This document shows, in pieces, positions 1 through 8,250 of a stretch of 64,000 nucleotides of DNA (positions are counted from its first letter, which is position 1; every line of letters begins with the position of its first letter). Source of the DNA: Sulfitobacter sp. HNIBRBA3233. GTDB taxonomy: Bacteria; Pseudomonadota; Alphaproteobacteria; Rhodobacterales; Rhodobacteraceae. The notes below the pieces were generated by a model. It was not told the origin of the DNA and did not search any database. It saw only the letters and a list, made by a program, of their open reading frames with translations. The stretch covers positions 1 to 64,000 of the forward strand of contig NZ_JBEFLP010000001.1 of assembly GCF_040149665.1 (NCBI RefSeq). The letters are read 5' to 3'. The translations under genes were made by a program, and so were the position numbers.

Positions 1-47
1 CGACATCGTCTGATCCCCGACCGACTCCGCCCCCGACGCGAAACACC

Positions 48-73
48 CGCCGCTCCCCGAAAGGGGGGCGGCG
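48..73 (+). terminator. Terminator-like hairpin of an upstream gene
   Basis: An 11-bp GC-rich stem (one G-T pair) closes a GAAA tetraloop and is followed by TTT and a T/G-rich stretch. Positions 1-13 can be read as the last codons and TGA stop of a plus-strand gene lying off the window, so this is probably its terminator. The T tract is short, so the call is tentative. Confidence 0.45.
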
Positions 74-318
74 TTTGGCTTGGCAAACCGGCACAGGCCC
101 TTGTGCGGTGCGGTGCTGGCCAGGACCGCGACAAATGCGTTGCCCAGACACCGTCACGTTGCTGTGCTCCGCTCGCCACTGTCCGCAGCGGCACAGGGAT
201 GGGTCAGACGTCAGTGCCGGGAAAACTTTGTCAAACTTGAGCTCGGTGCGGAGGCTATGAACTTTTGAATGATCGACGGGATGAATGGGCTCGCGAATTG
301 CTCTTTAAAACGACAAGC

Positions 319-531
319 AGCGCCCGTTTCCGGGGAGAGCTGCTTGGTGGAGAATCCTTCACCACGTTGCCCCAAATCGAAATCCTGATCGAAAAGTGTC
401 GCCATTGAGATATGATCACATCGCAACGCGCCGAGGGCTACCGGAGGGCAATGCGCAAAATCACCGGCCCGATAGACCAAAGTCCGCGCATGCATTAACA
501 CTTGAACCGGACCAATCGACGGGGCAGTCCA
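319..531 (+). mobile_element. Remnant of an IS3-family insertion sequence (transposase C-terminus plus right end)
   Basis: In one frame from 319, the translation SARFRGELLGGESFTTL followed by EILIEKCRH matches the end of the IS3-family DDE integrase core, whose usual form is NARFRDELLNGEIFYTL then IEQWRRHYN. At 406 an in-frame TGA sits where Tyr is expected. The frame then resumes the family's C-terminal pattern (GY at 433-438, PIDQSPRMH before the TAA at 496). After it, 502-531 resembles the right terminal region of such elements and ends GGGGCAGTCCA. Upstream of about 315 the match stops, so the 5' part is gone. This is a dead, truncated element marking past insertion. Family is inferred from residue pattern only. 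Confidence 0.7.
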
Positions 532-643
532 CTGGCGTAATTATGCTGCATAAACGGCAAGGCGGTGATGACGTCTGCGGAAACGGCTTCGCTCGCGAAA
601 CTGAATAATTGAAGCCACGACAAGAAGTGAGGAGGAGTATTCG

Positions 644-1432
644 ATGACTGATCTGGACGGGCGCATCGCTTTGGTAACGGGGTCCGCCACGGGACTTGGT
701 CGCTCAATCGCGGTCAAGCTTGCGGAACGTGGTGCGGATGTGATCATCAACTACTCACGTTCCTCTGCAGAAGCGGAAGAAGCCGCTGATCTGTGTCGGG
801 CAGCGGGGTCGCAGGTCGAAGTCATCCAGGCGAACGTTGCCGATCCGGCGGGCTGCAAGGCACTCGCCGAGGCCGCCGCGCGGCGGGGGCGACTGGACAT
901 CCTTGTCAACAACGCAGGAATAACACGCCACGCGCGCGATCATTCCGATCTGGATGCCTTGTCCAAGGATGATTTCATGGACACCTACGAAGTCAACGTC
1001 GTCGGCCCTTTCATGATGCTGCAAGCGACCAAACCCCTTCTCGAAACGGCGCATCAAACCACAGGACGCGCCAGCGCTGTGCTCAACACCTCTTCCATCG
1101 CCGGTATCAAGGGCATCGGATCCTCCGTTGCCTATGCCGCCAGCAAAGGTGCGCTGAACACCATGACAGTTTCTCTGGCCCGTGCCCTTGCCCCGGCCAT
1201 TCGTGTCAACGCCATCTGTCCGGGGTTCATCGGCACACGTTGGTTCAAGGACGCAATGGATGAGCAGGCATTCGAAAAGACGGTGCGCGCAGTCGAAGCA
1301 AAGGCCGCTCTGGGCGTTGCTTCGGGGCCGGATGACATTGCGGACGCCGCACTGTTTTTTGTGTCGGATGCATCACGCCACGTGACCGGTGAACTCCTGC
1401 TCGTCGATGCCGGGATGCATTTGAACCGATAG
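644..1432 (+). CDS. SDR-family NAD(P)-dependent oxidoreductase
   Basis: This 262-residue protein is a classical short-chain dehydrogenase/reductase of normal length. The cofactor motif TGSATGLG is at residues 12-19, NNAG at 89-92, a catalytic Ser near 150 (LNTSS), and the YxxxK pair at Tyr164 and Lys168. The C-terminus (TGELLLVDAGMHLNR) is the usual SDR end. The start follows a strong GAGGAG site with good spacing. The enzyme should reduce or oxidise a carbonyl/alcohol substrate in the cytoplasm; the substrate cannot be read from sequence. It stands alone: an IS remnant precedes it and a 558-bp non-coding stretch follows, so no pathway is implied. Confidence 0.93.
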   Translation: MTDLDGRIALVTGSATGLGRSIAVKLAERGADVIINYSRSSAEAEEAADLCRAAGSQVEVIQANVADPAGCKALAEAAARRGRLDILVNNAGITRHARDHSDLDALSKDDFMDTYEVNVVGPFMMLQATKPLLETAHQTTGRASAVLNTSSIAGIKGIGSSVAYAASKGALNTMTVSLARALAPAIRVNAICPGFIGTRWFKDAMDEQAFEKTVRAVEAKAALGVASGPDDIADAALFFVSDASRHVTGELLLVDAGMHLNR

Positions 1433-1990
1433 CCGTCATGATCCGGTTGGCCGTTTTTTGTCTAAAGCGAAGAGATAAAGAGCTTTCGGGTAGGTGAGGT
1501 GCCGTTATCGGCGCTTCCCTACCTGCATCTTGCGATCAGGCGCTTCGCTGCGGTCCTCAAAGAGCTGGATATTTGGGTATCGCGTTTCCTGCATACGGGG
1601 CAGTTTCTGGGACTGAAATGCCCCCTTGGAGGTCGCAGGTATCAGGTCGCGTGGTTCTGGTTTCGGCCCGCCACTGCTTGTTGGTGACACGATGGTTTGT
1701 CACTAGCCGGTTCTTCACGTTCACGGGACGCAGGTTGCATGCATCGCGGGGCGCACCGCCACGCGCCGAAACTCGCCCGGTACCGCTGGCATCTCGTGCA
1801 GTGGCACAGTTCTAGGAGCCAAGACGAAAGTACGTCCACACACACTTGTCTTCAGAGGTGCTCGGTGGCCTTTCAGCGGTCGGCTGCAGCAGCTTCAATC
1901 AACTCGCGAAAGCCAGCAATACGGAGGAAGCTGTCGTTGTCCACAGACGCCCAACTTGCGCGCATTCGAAAGTCCAGAGAATACTTGCCT
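1433..1990. other. Intergenic stretch with no supported gene
   Basis: These 558 bases hold no reading frame with a credible ribosome site and protein-like composition. An imperfect inverted repeat around 1489-1525 (GTAGG...GCCG, TTAT, CGGC...CCTAC) could fold, but no T tract follows. A frame open from a GTG at 1697 runs into the next gene, but its first 98 codons do not look like protein. The stretch fits accessory DNA with decayed content. Confidence 0.5.
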
Positions 1991-2509
1991 ATGACCAATT
2001 TTGAAAAACGTCTTGCGGCAATCATTGGAAGGCCGTCTACGCAAAGACCTTTTGTTTGCGACGGTCATCCATCGGATTGCTCGGTTTGGATCGTGGGCTA
2101 CAACGCGGCAACGGAAGGAGGCGATTGGTGGCGCTTCTGGTCTTCTGAGGACGGCTTCGATCTTGCAGCATGGCGCAATGATTACAATGCTGAACGGGCA
2201 GAACGTGGCAAAGGAACTTCAGCAACGCGCCGCCGTATTGATCGCTTCAAAGCATCGGTACCCGATATATTGGAAACCAATATTTTCGCCACGCCATCAA
2301 CCAAAATGACAAATATGCCAAAGAGTAATACAGAAGCATTTGATCTATTGCTGGCAGCGTTCAAACCCCGGGTAATCATTTCGCATGGCGTGCCATCAAC
2401 AAGGTATCTTGAAGGCTGGACTGACGGAAAACTAATAACTCTTCCTCATCTGTCTCGGACTGGGTATGCAAAGGTTGATGACACCATAAACGAGCTTCGG
2501 TCAAACTAG
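1991..2509 (+). CDS. Conserved hypothetical protein, uracil-DNA-glycosylase-like
   Basis: This is a 172-residue protein from the ATG at 1991 (MTNFEKRLAAIIGRP). An upstream GTG in the same frame would add 98 non-protein-like residues, and a weak AGAGA sits at suitable spacing before 1991. The segments VWIVGYNAATEGGDWWRFW and LETNIFATPS, then AAFKPRVIISHGV, recall uracil-DNA-glycosylase-fold proteins, in which a GxNP-type loop is followed by a beta strand and a late His-containing loop. Here the loop reads GYNAAT. The function is not established; a nucleic-acid-related role is only a fold-level inference. The 3' end overlaps the open frame of a start-less TPR/cyclase remnant. Confidence 0.72.
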   Translation: MTNFEKRLAAIIGRPSTQRPFVCDGHPSDCSVWIVGYNAATEGGDWWRFWSSEDGFDLAAWRNDYNAERAERGKGTSATRRRIDRFKASVPDILETNIFATPSTKMTNMPKSNTEAFDLLLAAFKPRVIISHGVPSTRYLEGWTDGKLITLPHLSRTGYAKVDDTINELRSN

Positions 2510-2814
2510 ACCGGTCTCAGCGCGAAATAGCGATTATTATCGCGAATTTCGTTAGCGGAAACTACGAGATCACCAAGCAAGAATGCCAAAGATATGTTCT
2601 CATCAAACCCAACTGGTTTGGTGTTTACACGTTTCTTGCAGCCTCCTGCGCGTTTTTGGGGGAGCTCGAAGAAGCAGGAAAGGCGGTTTCTCGACTGCTG
2701 GATATCATTCCGGGCTATACGCGAACCAAACACGAGGATCGGATGTGGCTACAGCGCGAGAGTGACAGGCAAAGGTTGCTTGAAGGTTTGGAACTGGCCG
2801 GGTTGCCCGAGTAG
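2482..2814 (+). pseudogene. C-terminal remnant of a TPR-containing adenylate/guanylate-cyclase-type protein
   Basis: A frame open from 2482 to the TAG at 2812 has no ATG but encodes a recognisable C-terminus. The segment KPNWFGVYTFLAASCAFLG is followed by EEAGKAVSRLLDIIPGY and ends LLEGLELAGLPE. This is the hallmark end of class III adenylate cyclases and related CadC-like proteins carrying C-terminal TPR repeats: an AASxAxLG helix pair, then xxLxxGLRxAGLPE. The catalytic and upstream TPR parts are missing, in-frame stops lie at 2476 and 2479, and the 5' end overlaps another gene. It is therefore read as a truncated pseudogene left by rearrangement. The assignment rests on residue pattern. 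Confidence 0.6.
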
Positions 2815-2944
2815 TGCGGCATGAAAGGCGTGCCGCCAACGATTGTTTGCCGGGCAGGGGCGGGTTGCTGAAACAGCCAACGACCGGCACCTATTGTCGA
2901 TGTGATTGCGCTGAAACTGACTGATTAACGCTTATCGGATCGGG

Positions 2945-4030
2945 ATGAAGATGTCTGTTATGAAAATACTCCGCTGGCTTGCAATCGCGTGCATATTTTC
3001 GGGATGTGCAAATTACGAAATCAGAACGGCCGCCCTGCAACCTGTTGAGCGATCCGAGCAGCCTTCCTCTCTGTCCGTTACTTTCCTTGGAACCACGTCT
3101 TTCTTGATTGAAACCTCGACTGAACAATTCTTGCTGGATGGGTATCTCAGCCGTTCTCGTCACCTGCTGACCCTCCCGATTCAGCCGTCGGCTGAACGCC
3201 TGGATCCCCTTTTGCATGACCTGTCGATCTGCAAGTCTGCGAGCGCCCGAAACCTGTCGGGCCAAAACGTAAATTGCCTCGTACCAGAACATCAGCGCCT
3301 GTCACTGGTGCTGACACTGCATGGCCATTACGACCACGTCATGGACGCCCCTTATATTGCTGGCTGGGCTGGGGCGCCTATGCTTTTGGACCAGTCTGCG
3401 GTGCCGCTTTGGAACGAAACCCGAAGAGTGACGCAAAACCGGGCCGAGGAATTCAACTGGCCTCAGGCGGAGGCCAGCCGGCTCTCACTTGGCGAATATG
3501 TAGGCTCTGACGCAGCACCGGTCCCGTTGGAGAGTATGAAGGTTCGTTTGTTCAAGACAGAGCATAACGAGAACCTTATTTCGGGCTTGATCGAAGACAG
3601 AACGCCGAGCAGTTTCCGGTTTCCCAGTCCCATCTGGGACATGGGTCTTGGTCATAACCTGTCGGTTTGGATCGAACACGATCGCAGAAGAATCCTGTTC
3701 GTTGGAAGCGCAGGAAAGATTGGGACGGTCTTTTCCGACGCAGATATCAAAGCTGATGTTGTCTTTCTGAGTATCGGCGGTCTGTCGCTGCGACCGCGTG
3801 AAGAGTGGGATGCGTATTGGTCGGATGTTGTCCGCGCGACCGGGGCCAAACGGGTCTATCTGACCCACTGGGACAATCATCAAAAACCGCTCGAAGCCCC
3901 TGACTACAGGCTCACGCCAACCGTTTTCGAGAACCATGACGCGGTTTACAAACACTTCAGGTTCCTCGCGGCGGAGGATCGGGTGGACATCGTGTTTGCG
4001 CCGGTGGCCGAACGTTTCGATCCGTTTTGA
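2945..4030 (+). CDS. Metallo-beta-lactamase-fold hydrolase, predicted lipoprotein
   Basis: This 361-residue protein begins with a signal peptide ending in a lipobox (IFSGC, Cys21), so it should be anchored in the periplasm. The MBL metal motif is HGHYDH at residues 126-131. Later His and Asp residues (for example LTHWDNH) fit the second metal ligand set. Full-length relatives in this clade (UlaG/RomA-like) act on phosphoester or amide bonds, but the substrate here is unknown. ATG codons at 2945, 2951 and 2960 are all possible; the first gives the best n-region. The ribosome site is weak. It converges on a DUF2235 lipoprotein gene ending 28 bp away. Confidence 0.85.
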   Translation: MKMSVMKILRWLAIACIFSGCANYEIRTAALQPVERSEQPSSLSVTFLGTTSFLIETSTEQFLLDGYLSRSRHLLTLPIQPSAERLDPLLHDLSICKSASARNLSGQNVNCLVPEHQRLSLVLTLHGHYDHVMDAPYIAGWAGAPMLLDQSAVPLWNETRRVTQNRAEEFNWPQAEASRLSLGEYVGSDAAPVPLESMKVRLFKTEHNENLISGLIEDRTPSSFRFPSPIWDMGLGHNLSVWIEHDRRRILFVGSAGKIGTVFSDADIKADVVFLSIGGLSLRPREEWDAYWSDVVRATGAKRVYLTHWDNHQKPLEAPDYRLTPTVFENHDAVYKHFRFLAAEDRVDIVFAPVAERFDPF

Positions 4031-4058
4031 ACCAGCCCTATACCCAATAGCGCGGCAA

Positions 4059-5513
4059 TCAGTCGACGTATTCTATGTTGATCAACGGACAGCCATCTGA
4101 TTTCGCGTCTTCAAGGTCGCTGATTTGTTTTTCGACGACCTTCCGGCTCAGCATTGGCAGCGCCTTTTTGGCAATTGGCTGCCGGTCCCTGCTTGTAATG
4201 GTTTTTCGAGCCTTCAGCCAGTGCTCGACAGACGTGTGTATTTTCACCTCGCAAGGCCGCCCGGACCCCGTGGACAACATCTCGGCATTGTCGAGTGGGG
4301 CGGTTACAGGCCGCTCCGCGGGTTGCACAAACAGGCTGACGGTACGCAGTTGCCGCTTGAACACCGTTTGGAAAAATAGATCTTGCCGCTCTGCGTCTTT
4401 CACGAAGTCCAGAGGTTGTTCATACACGCGCGCGTGCTTTGGAAACAGGGGCTGATTGTTCACACCAACATCGGCAGCTTTGCTCAACATCCAGTTCAGA
4501 GATACGCCCGACAGATAACCTAGATCCTCGGTTCCACCGATCTGCCCATGGTCGCCGGCAAACCAGACTTCCTCAACCCGATCAAAAAGCGCCTCCCGAA
4601 CGCCAGGATCGCGTGCCCCTTCACAATCGCGGACCAGCCTGTTTCTGGTCATCAGGATCGGCGTATATGTTGTGGCCCTGTTGTCGTGTAGCGATACGGC
4701 GTGCAAAACTCTGTCCATATTGCAAATCTGGTCAGAGTACCGGTGATTGTATTCGTCCGGGTCTTGCGTGCCGTTGGGCAATCCCAGAGTTTCGACCGTA
4801 TCCCACAAGCCGACGATGGAAAACCTGACGTCCTGATGCGCGCCGCTTGGCTTGACGTTGACCCCGTAGGCTTTGCGAACCGCTTTGGTGGCGCAGCGCC
4901 GAAGGGCGATCGACTCCTGTAGTCTATCCACGCCGGCGGTGCAGTCCCTTGCCGTTAGACCTCTTGCCGGAAATTTATAGGCGGTAAACAGATCAGACAA
5001 AAACTGTTCGCGTTCCTTTTGGGTCTTGAGTACCGAAAGATCGACCAATCCTACCGTGTGAACCAATCCGGCCAAAGCGCGCGCCGCGAATGCGCCCCTG
5101 GAGTATCCGTAAAGGTGGATGACATCCTCGGGCCGTTCATAGCTATCGGACAGAAACCCGTACGCCTCTTCAACATCGTTGCGAAATCCCAAGCCAGTAC
5201 CAAGACCAATGGCGCCAGTCCTGTCCGCCCCTACACCGGACGTGTAGAAAACCGCATTGTCAGTTCGATCCTGATTGACGACGAGTTGATGAAGACGGCC
5301 CACATTTGTGGTCGAATTCAGATTGTTTCCCGTACCGTCGAAAAATATCGCCACGTTGATCGGGGTGCTGCGCGGTGAATGATCTGCGGGGTCTTGGCCA
5401 TCGGTGGACCGCAGTAGAAGCATATCGTCGCCAGTCGGATTGTGGATCTTGGTCACGCCTCCGCATCCGAAAAGAACCAGTGAAAGGATTAATAAAATGA
5501 TTTTTGGTCGCAT
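4059..5513 (-). CDS. DUF2235-family alpha/beta-hydrolase, predicted lipoprotein
   Basis: This 484-residue protein has an N-terminal lipobox (LFGC, Cys17), so it is predicted to be membrane-anchored. The DUF2235 signature FFDGTGNN lies at residues 57-64 and the nucleophile elbow GYSRG at 136-140 (Ser138). This domain is shared with Tle1-type phospholipase effectors of type VI secretion and with uncharacterised hydrolases. A lipobox is not typical of a secreted effector, and no VgrG, PAAR or immunity gene is nearby. A self-acting envelope lipase or esterase is therefore at least as likely. It converges with the MBL-fold lipoprotein gene. Confidence 0.85.
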   Translation of the reverse strand: MRPKIILLILSLVLFGCGGVTKIHNPTGDDMLLLRSTDGQDPADHSPRSTPINVAIFFDGTGNNLNSTTNVGRLHQLVVNQDRTDNAVFYTSGVGADRTGAIGLGTGLGFRNDVEEAYGFLSDSYERPEDVIHLYGYSRGAFAARALAGLVHTVGLVDLSVLKTQKEREQFLSDLFTAYKFPARGLTARDCTAGVDRLQESIALRRCATKAVRKAYGVNVKPSGAHQDVRFSIVGLWDTVETLGLPNGTQDPDEYNHRYSDQICNMDRVLHAVSLHDNRATTYTPILMTRNRLVRDCEGARDPGVREALFDRVEEVWFAGDHGQIGGTEDLGYLSGVSLNWMLSKAADVGVNNQPLFPKHARVYEQPLDFVKDAERQDLFFQTVFKRQLRTVSLFVQPAERPVTAPLDNAEMLSTGSGRPCEVKIHTSVEHWLKARKTITSRDRQPIAKKALPMLSRKVVEKQISDLEDAKSDGCPLINIEYVD

Positions 5514-6117
5514 GGTACGGTCTCAGCAGCTTTCTTTGGATTTAGGCTAGGAGGTTTTTTCCGCTCAGGAAAGTATAATCAGGATATGTGGAAAAGTGCG
5601 GGTATCTGCATCAACCGGATTATCAAAATGAAGAAACCTCAATTCCAAGGGGCCCATGTTTGAAATGCAGCGGCGCAGTTTTACCGTAACACCGACCCAA
5701 AGCGGGCATTTGCTGAAACGACGTCGCTTACAATTTTCCGTACGATTGGAAGATGAACTGGCGTGCCAAGGGTCGGGCAAATGGTGCTGGGGTATCCGCG
5801 TGGCGGGGAAGGGATCTGCGATTTCGTTCTTCTTGAAAACATCACAACCGATTTGCCTGCAATCTGCCTCAATCTGCAGCTTCCCAGCATTGCGCGAGAG
5901 GGAGCATTGTCCTGTGCGACAAATTCCATCTTCGATTCCGCAGCGAGAGCTTGTGCTGCGGAAAGTTGCAGAGCGCATCGATATGCTTGCCGAGGCCTCG
6001 GCCGCGCAATGAAGGATCGACTGTCAGTCGCGACCACGATGGCAAGATGGGTCGCCCAGGCACTGCGCGGGACATATCGGACTGGAACGTACAAGGCTTT
6101 CGGTTCTGCCGCCTGCC
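5514..6117. other. 604-bp stretch without a supported gene
   Basis: The region separates the start of the DUF2235 gene from the 3' end of a LysR gene. Both strands have frames of 80-150 codons (for example 5656-6012 plus and 5565-5978 minus), but none has a ribosome site, recognisable domain or protein-like composition. It may be a decayed gene or a dispersed intergenic repeat. The promoter of the minus-strand DUF2235 gene should lie near 5514-5600, which is AT-richer. Confidence 0.4.
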
Positions 6118-7068
6118 TTACGTGCCCCAAATCACCGAATTCTCGTGACGCAGGATGATGGCGCGCAAATCGTCAAAGGCCACGCCTATGAAACGTTGAA
6201 GTTTCTCCGACGCTGGCAAGACAGGCGCATCTTTCAGCCGCAGAAAACCCAGCGACCGGTCCGGCTGCGGGATCTTGATTGGTATCGTCCTGAACAGCCG
6301 CGACTGGCGGAAGGCGAACAGCACGCTTTGCGGCAGGACCGTCAACGCATCTGTTTCTTCCAGATAGTTCAGCACACTCATCAGGGATCCGCCCGTGTAG
6401 CGGACGTTGATCTTGCTCATGCCGATGGCCAGAAGAATTGAATGCAGGTCGGACAGCAGCGGCGAGCCGGGTAATGGTCCGATCCACGGATAGCGCAGCA
6501 GATCATTTGTCGTGACCGCCTTTTTCCCGAACAGGGGGTGCCTTGCGCGGGCGGCAACGACGTTTCTGCCCGGCAGGATCTGGGTAAATTGCAGCTCTGA
6601 CCCGGCGTCGACCACGCCGAGCGGACAGACCGCCAGATCCAGTTGCCCCGATCGCAACCCCGCTTGGATTTCCGGGAGGTTCCCGTAGGACTGGTCAACG
6701 CGGATGTCCGGTTCCTGTTGTTGGAACTGGCCGATCATACGTGAAATAATCGCATCCATGAAGAAAGGGACACCGCCAAGGCGCACCGTGCCGGCAGAAC
6801 CGGCCTGAAACCCGACGACGGCTTCTGATGCCTTGCGCCCTGCCTCCAGGATCACCTTGCCGCTCGCGGCCAGTTGCTGGCCGATGATTGTCGGCACAAG
6901 CGGCCTGCGCCCCGGCAGAAACAGCGGCTCACCGAGCCGCTTTTCAAGCGTCGATAATGTGCGCGAAACGGCTGGCTGGCTGAGGCCCAGCATCTTCGCC
7001 CCTTCCGTGACGCCGCCTGCCTCGACCACGGCGGCGAGTTGGGCCAGATGTCTTTCATCGATCTTCAT
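6118..7068 (-). CDS. LysR-family transcriptional regulator of the aromatic cluster
   Basis: This 316-residue protein is of normal LysR length. Residues 1-60 form the winged helix-turn-helix (LAAVVEAGGVTEGAKMLG, then SQPAVSRTLSTLEKRLG). Residues about 90-300 form the periplasmic-binding-protein-like effector domain. It is transcribed divergently from the ring-cleavage operon across a 217-bp gap holding an 18-bp inverted repeat close to its own start. This is the classical arrangement for a LysR activator of an aromatic catabolic operon. The inducer is presumably a pathway intermediate such as hydroxyquinol or maleylacetate, which is inference. Confidence 0.92.
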   Translation of the reverse strand: MKIDERHLAQLAAVVEAGGVTEGAKMLGLSQPAVSRTLSTLEKRLGEPLFLPGRRPLVPTIIGQQLAASGKVILEAGRKASEAVVGFQAGSAGTVRLGGVPFFMDAIISRMIGQFQQQEPDIRVDQSYGNLPEIQAGLRSGQLDLAVCPLGVVDAGSELQFTQILPGRNVVAARARHPLFGKKAVTTNDLLRYPWIGPLPGSPLLSDLHSILLAIGMSKINVRYTGGSLMSVLNYLEETDALTVLPQSVLFAFRQSRLFRTIPIKIPQPDRSLGFLRLKDAPVLPASEKLQRFIGVAFDDLRAIILRHENSVIWGT

Positions 7069-7089
7069 AACAATATGTTATACCAGACT

Positions 7090-7107
7090 ATAGTATTTCG
7101 ATACTAT
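7090..7107. promoter_or_regulatory. Perfect inverted repeat, probable LysR operator
   Basis: ATAGTAT, then TTCG, then ATACTAT form a perfect 7-bp dyad 22 bp upstream of the LysR start and about 180 bp before the dioxygenase start. The gap is AT-rich compared with its surroundings. LysR proteins bind such dyads in divergent promoters and usually repress themselves there. The assignment rests on position and symmetry. Confidence 0.5.
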
Positions 7108-7285
7108 CATATGATTGCGGTGCGCATAATTTTATCAGGAGGAGATTCGTTTGTTCATTATGTGAGCAAACGAGCGGTTGCGGTACGCACAAGGCGCTAC
7201 CGTCATTCGTGTTCAAACCTCCCTTACAGAACTGACCGATCACAGACGGTCCCAAATAAAAACTGACGCTCTTGGAGGAGAGATC

Positions 7286-8242
7286 ATGGCACAGATCAGT
7301 GGTTATCATCACCTAACGCTTAGCACACACGGCGTGCAGGAAGATTTCGACTTCTACACCAAGATGCTCGGGCTTTATTCAGTCAAGCGCACAGTGCTTT
7401 TCGACGGCGTGCTACCTGTCTATCACTTGTACTACGGGGCCAAGAACGGCGACGCATCGACGATCATCACGACCTTTCCGTTCAAAAAGCCCGGTATTTA
7501 TGGCCGCCGTGGCTCGAACCAGTCAAAAATCGTCATGCAGGCCATTCCTGTCGGCGCGAGCGATTTTTGGGTGAATCGCCTGAATGAAATGGGCGTTACT
7601 GCCACCAAAACAACGCGCTTTGGCGCTGACCGCGTGGTCTTCGAACATCCCTGCGGCATTCCGCATGAACTGGTCGAAAACCCAAACGACAACCGCACAC
7701 CGATCGCCAATGAAGCACAGGGCGTGAGCGCCGAACATGGCATCAAGGGGATTTACGGGGGTGCGGTGTCCGTCATGGACCGGTCGGCCATGGACGATTT
7801 CCTGACGATTGCGCTGCCCATGGAAAAGATCGCCGACAACCATGAAGGTCTGGCTTTTGCAGTGCCCACGAATGACGGTGCCAAGTCCATCGTCGAGGTG
7901 TTGCATGAACCCGAAGTGCCCCAGGGCACATGGACGCTGTCGGGGGGCACGATTCACCACCTCGCGCTGAACACCGGTGACGAAGAAAACCAGATGGCGC
8001 TGCGCGCGCATATCGAAGGATTGGGGTTCACGGATATTTCCGAACAGAAAGACCGGATGTACTTCAAGTCCTGCTATGTGCGCAGCCCCGGCGGTGCCTT
8101 GTTTGAACTGGCATGGACCGTACCCGAAGGTTGGGCCAAGGACGAACCGGCCGATGCAATTGGGCAGACGCTGGTGTTCCCGCCCTGGTTCGAAGATCGC
8201 CGCGCCGAGATGGAAGCTGGTCTCGAACCAGCCGAATTCTGA
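7286..8242 (+). CDS. VOC-family ring-cleaving dioxygenase (hydroquinone 1,2-dioxygenase type, LinE/PcpA/MhqO-like)
   Basis: This 318-residue protein has two vicinal-oxygen-chelate halves. The first opens with YHHLTLSTHGVQEDFDFYTKM and a VKRTVLFDG segment; the second opens with GGTIHHLALN and ends with the ligand Glu in LFELAWT. Fe(II) ligands are expected at a His of each half (residue 8 or 9; IHH) and this Glu. The length and the conserved GTIIT-like strand match the PcpA/LinE/MhqO group, which open para-diols (hydroquinones) to semialdehyde or maleylacetate-type products. The ATG at 7286 follows TTGGAGGAG; earlier in-frame starts lack this. It is first gene of the cluster. Hydroxyquinol itself is an alternative substrate. 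Confidence 0.85.
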   Translation: MAQISGYHHLTLSTHGVQEDFDFYTKMLGLYSVKRTVLFDGVLPVYHLYYGAKNGDASTIITTFPFKKPGIYGRRGSNQSKIVMQAIPVGASDFWVNRLNEMGVTATKTTRFGADRVVFEHPCGIPHELVENPNDNRTPIANEAQGVSAEHGIKGIYGGAVSVMDRSAMDDFLTIALPMEKIADNHEGLAFAVPTNDGAKSIVEVLHEPEVPQGTWTLSGGTIHHLALNTGDEENQMALRAHIEGLGFTDISEQKDRMYFKSCYVRSPGGALFELAWTVPEGWAKDEPADAIGQTLVFPPWFEDRRAEMEAGLEPAEF

Positions 8243-8250
8243 GCCCGATT

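Noticed and set aside
211..501. 96-codon minus-strand frame over the IS remnant
   Set aside because: The plus strand gives a clear IS3 transposase pattern; the minus reading has no family match.
1621..1675. tRNA-like fragment (TTGGAGGTCGCAGGT)
   Set aside because: The block resembles part of a tRNA T arm, but no acceptor or anticodon stem can be closed around it.
1697..1990. N-terminal extension of the UDG-like protein
   Set aside because: The 98 extra residues are not protein-like and lack a ribosome site; the family-like segment starts at the ATG at 1991.
4059..5513. DUF2235 protein as a type VI secretion effector
   Set aside because: No VgrG, PAAR, Hcp or immunity gene in the window, and the protein has a lipobox.
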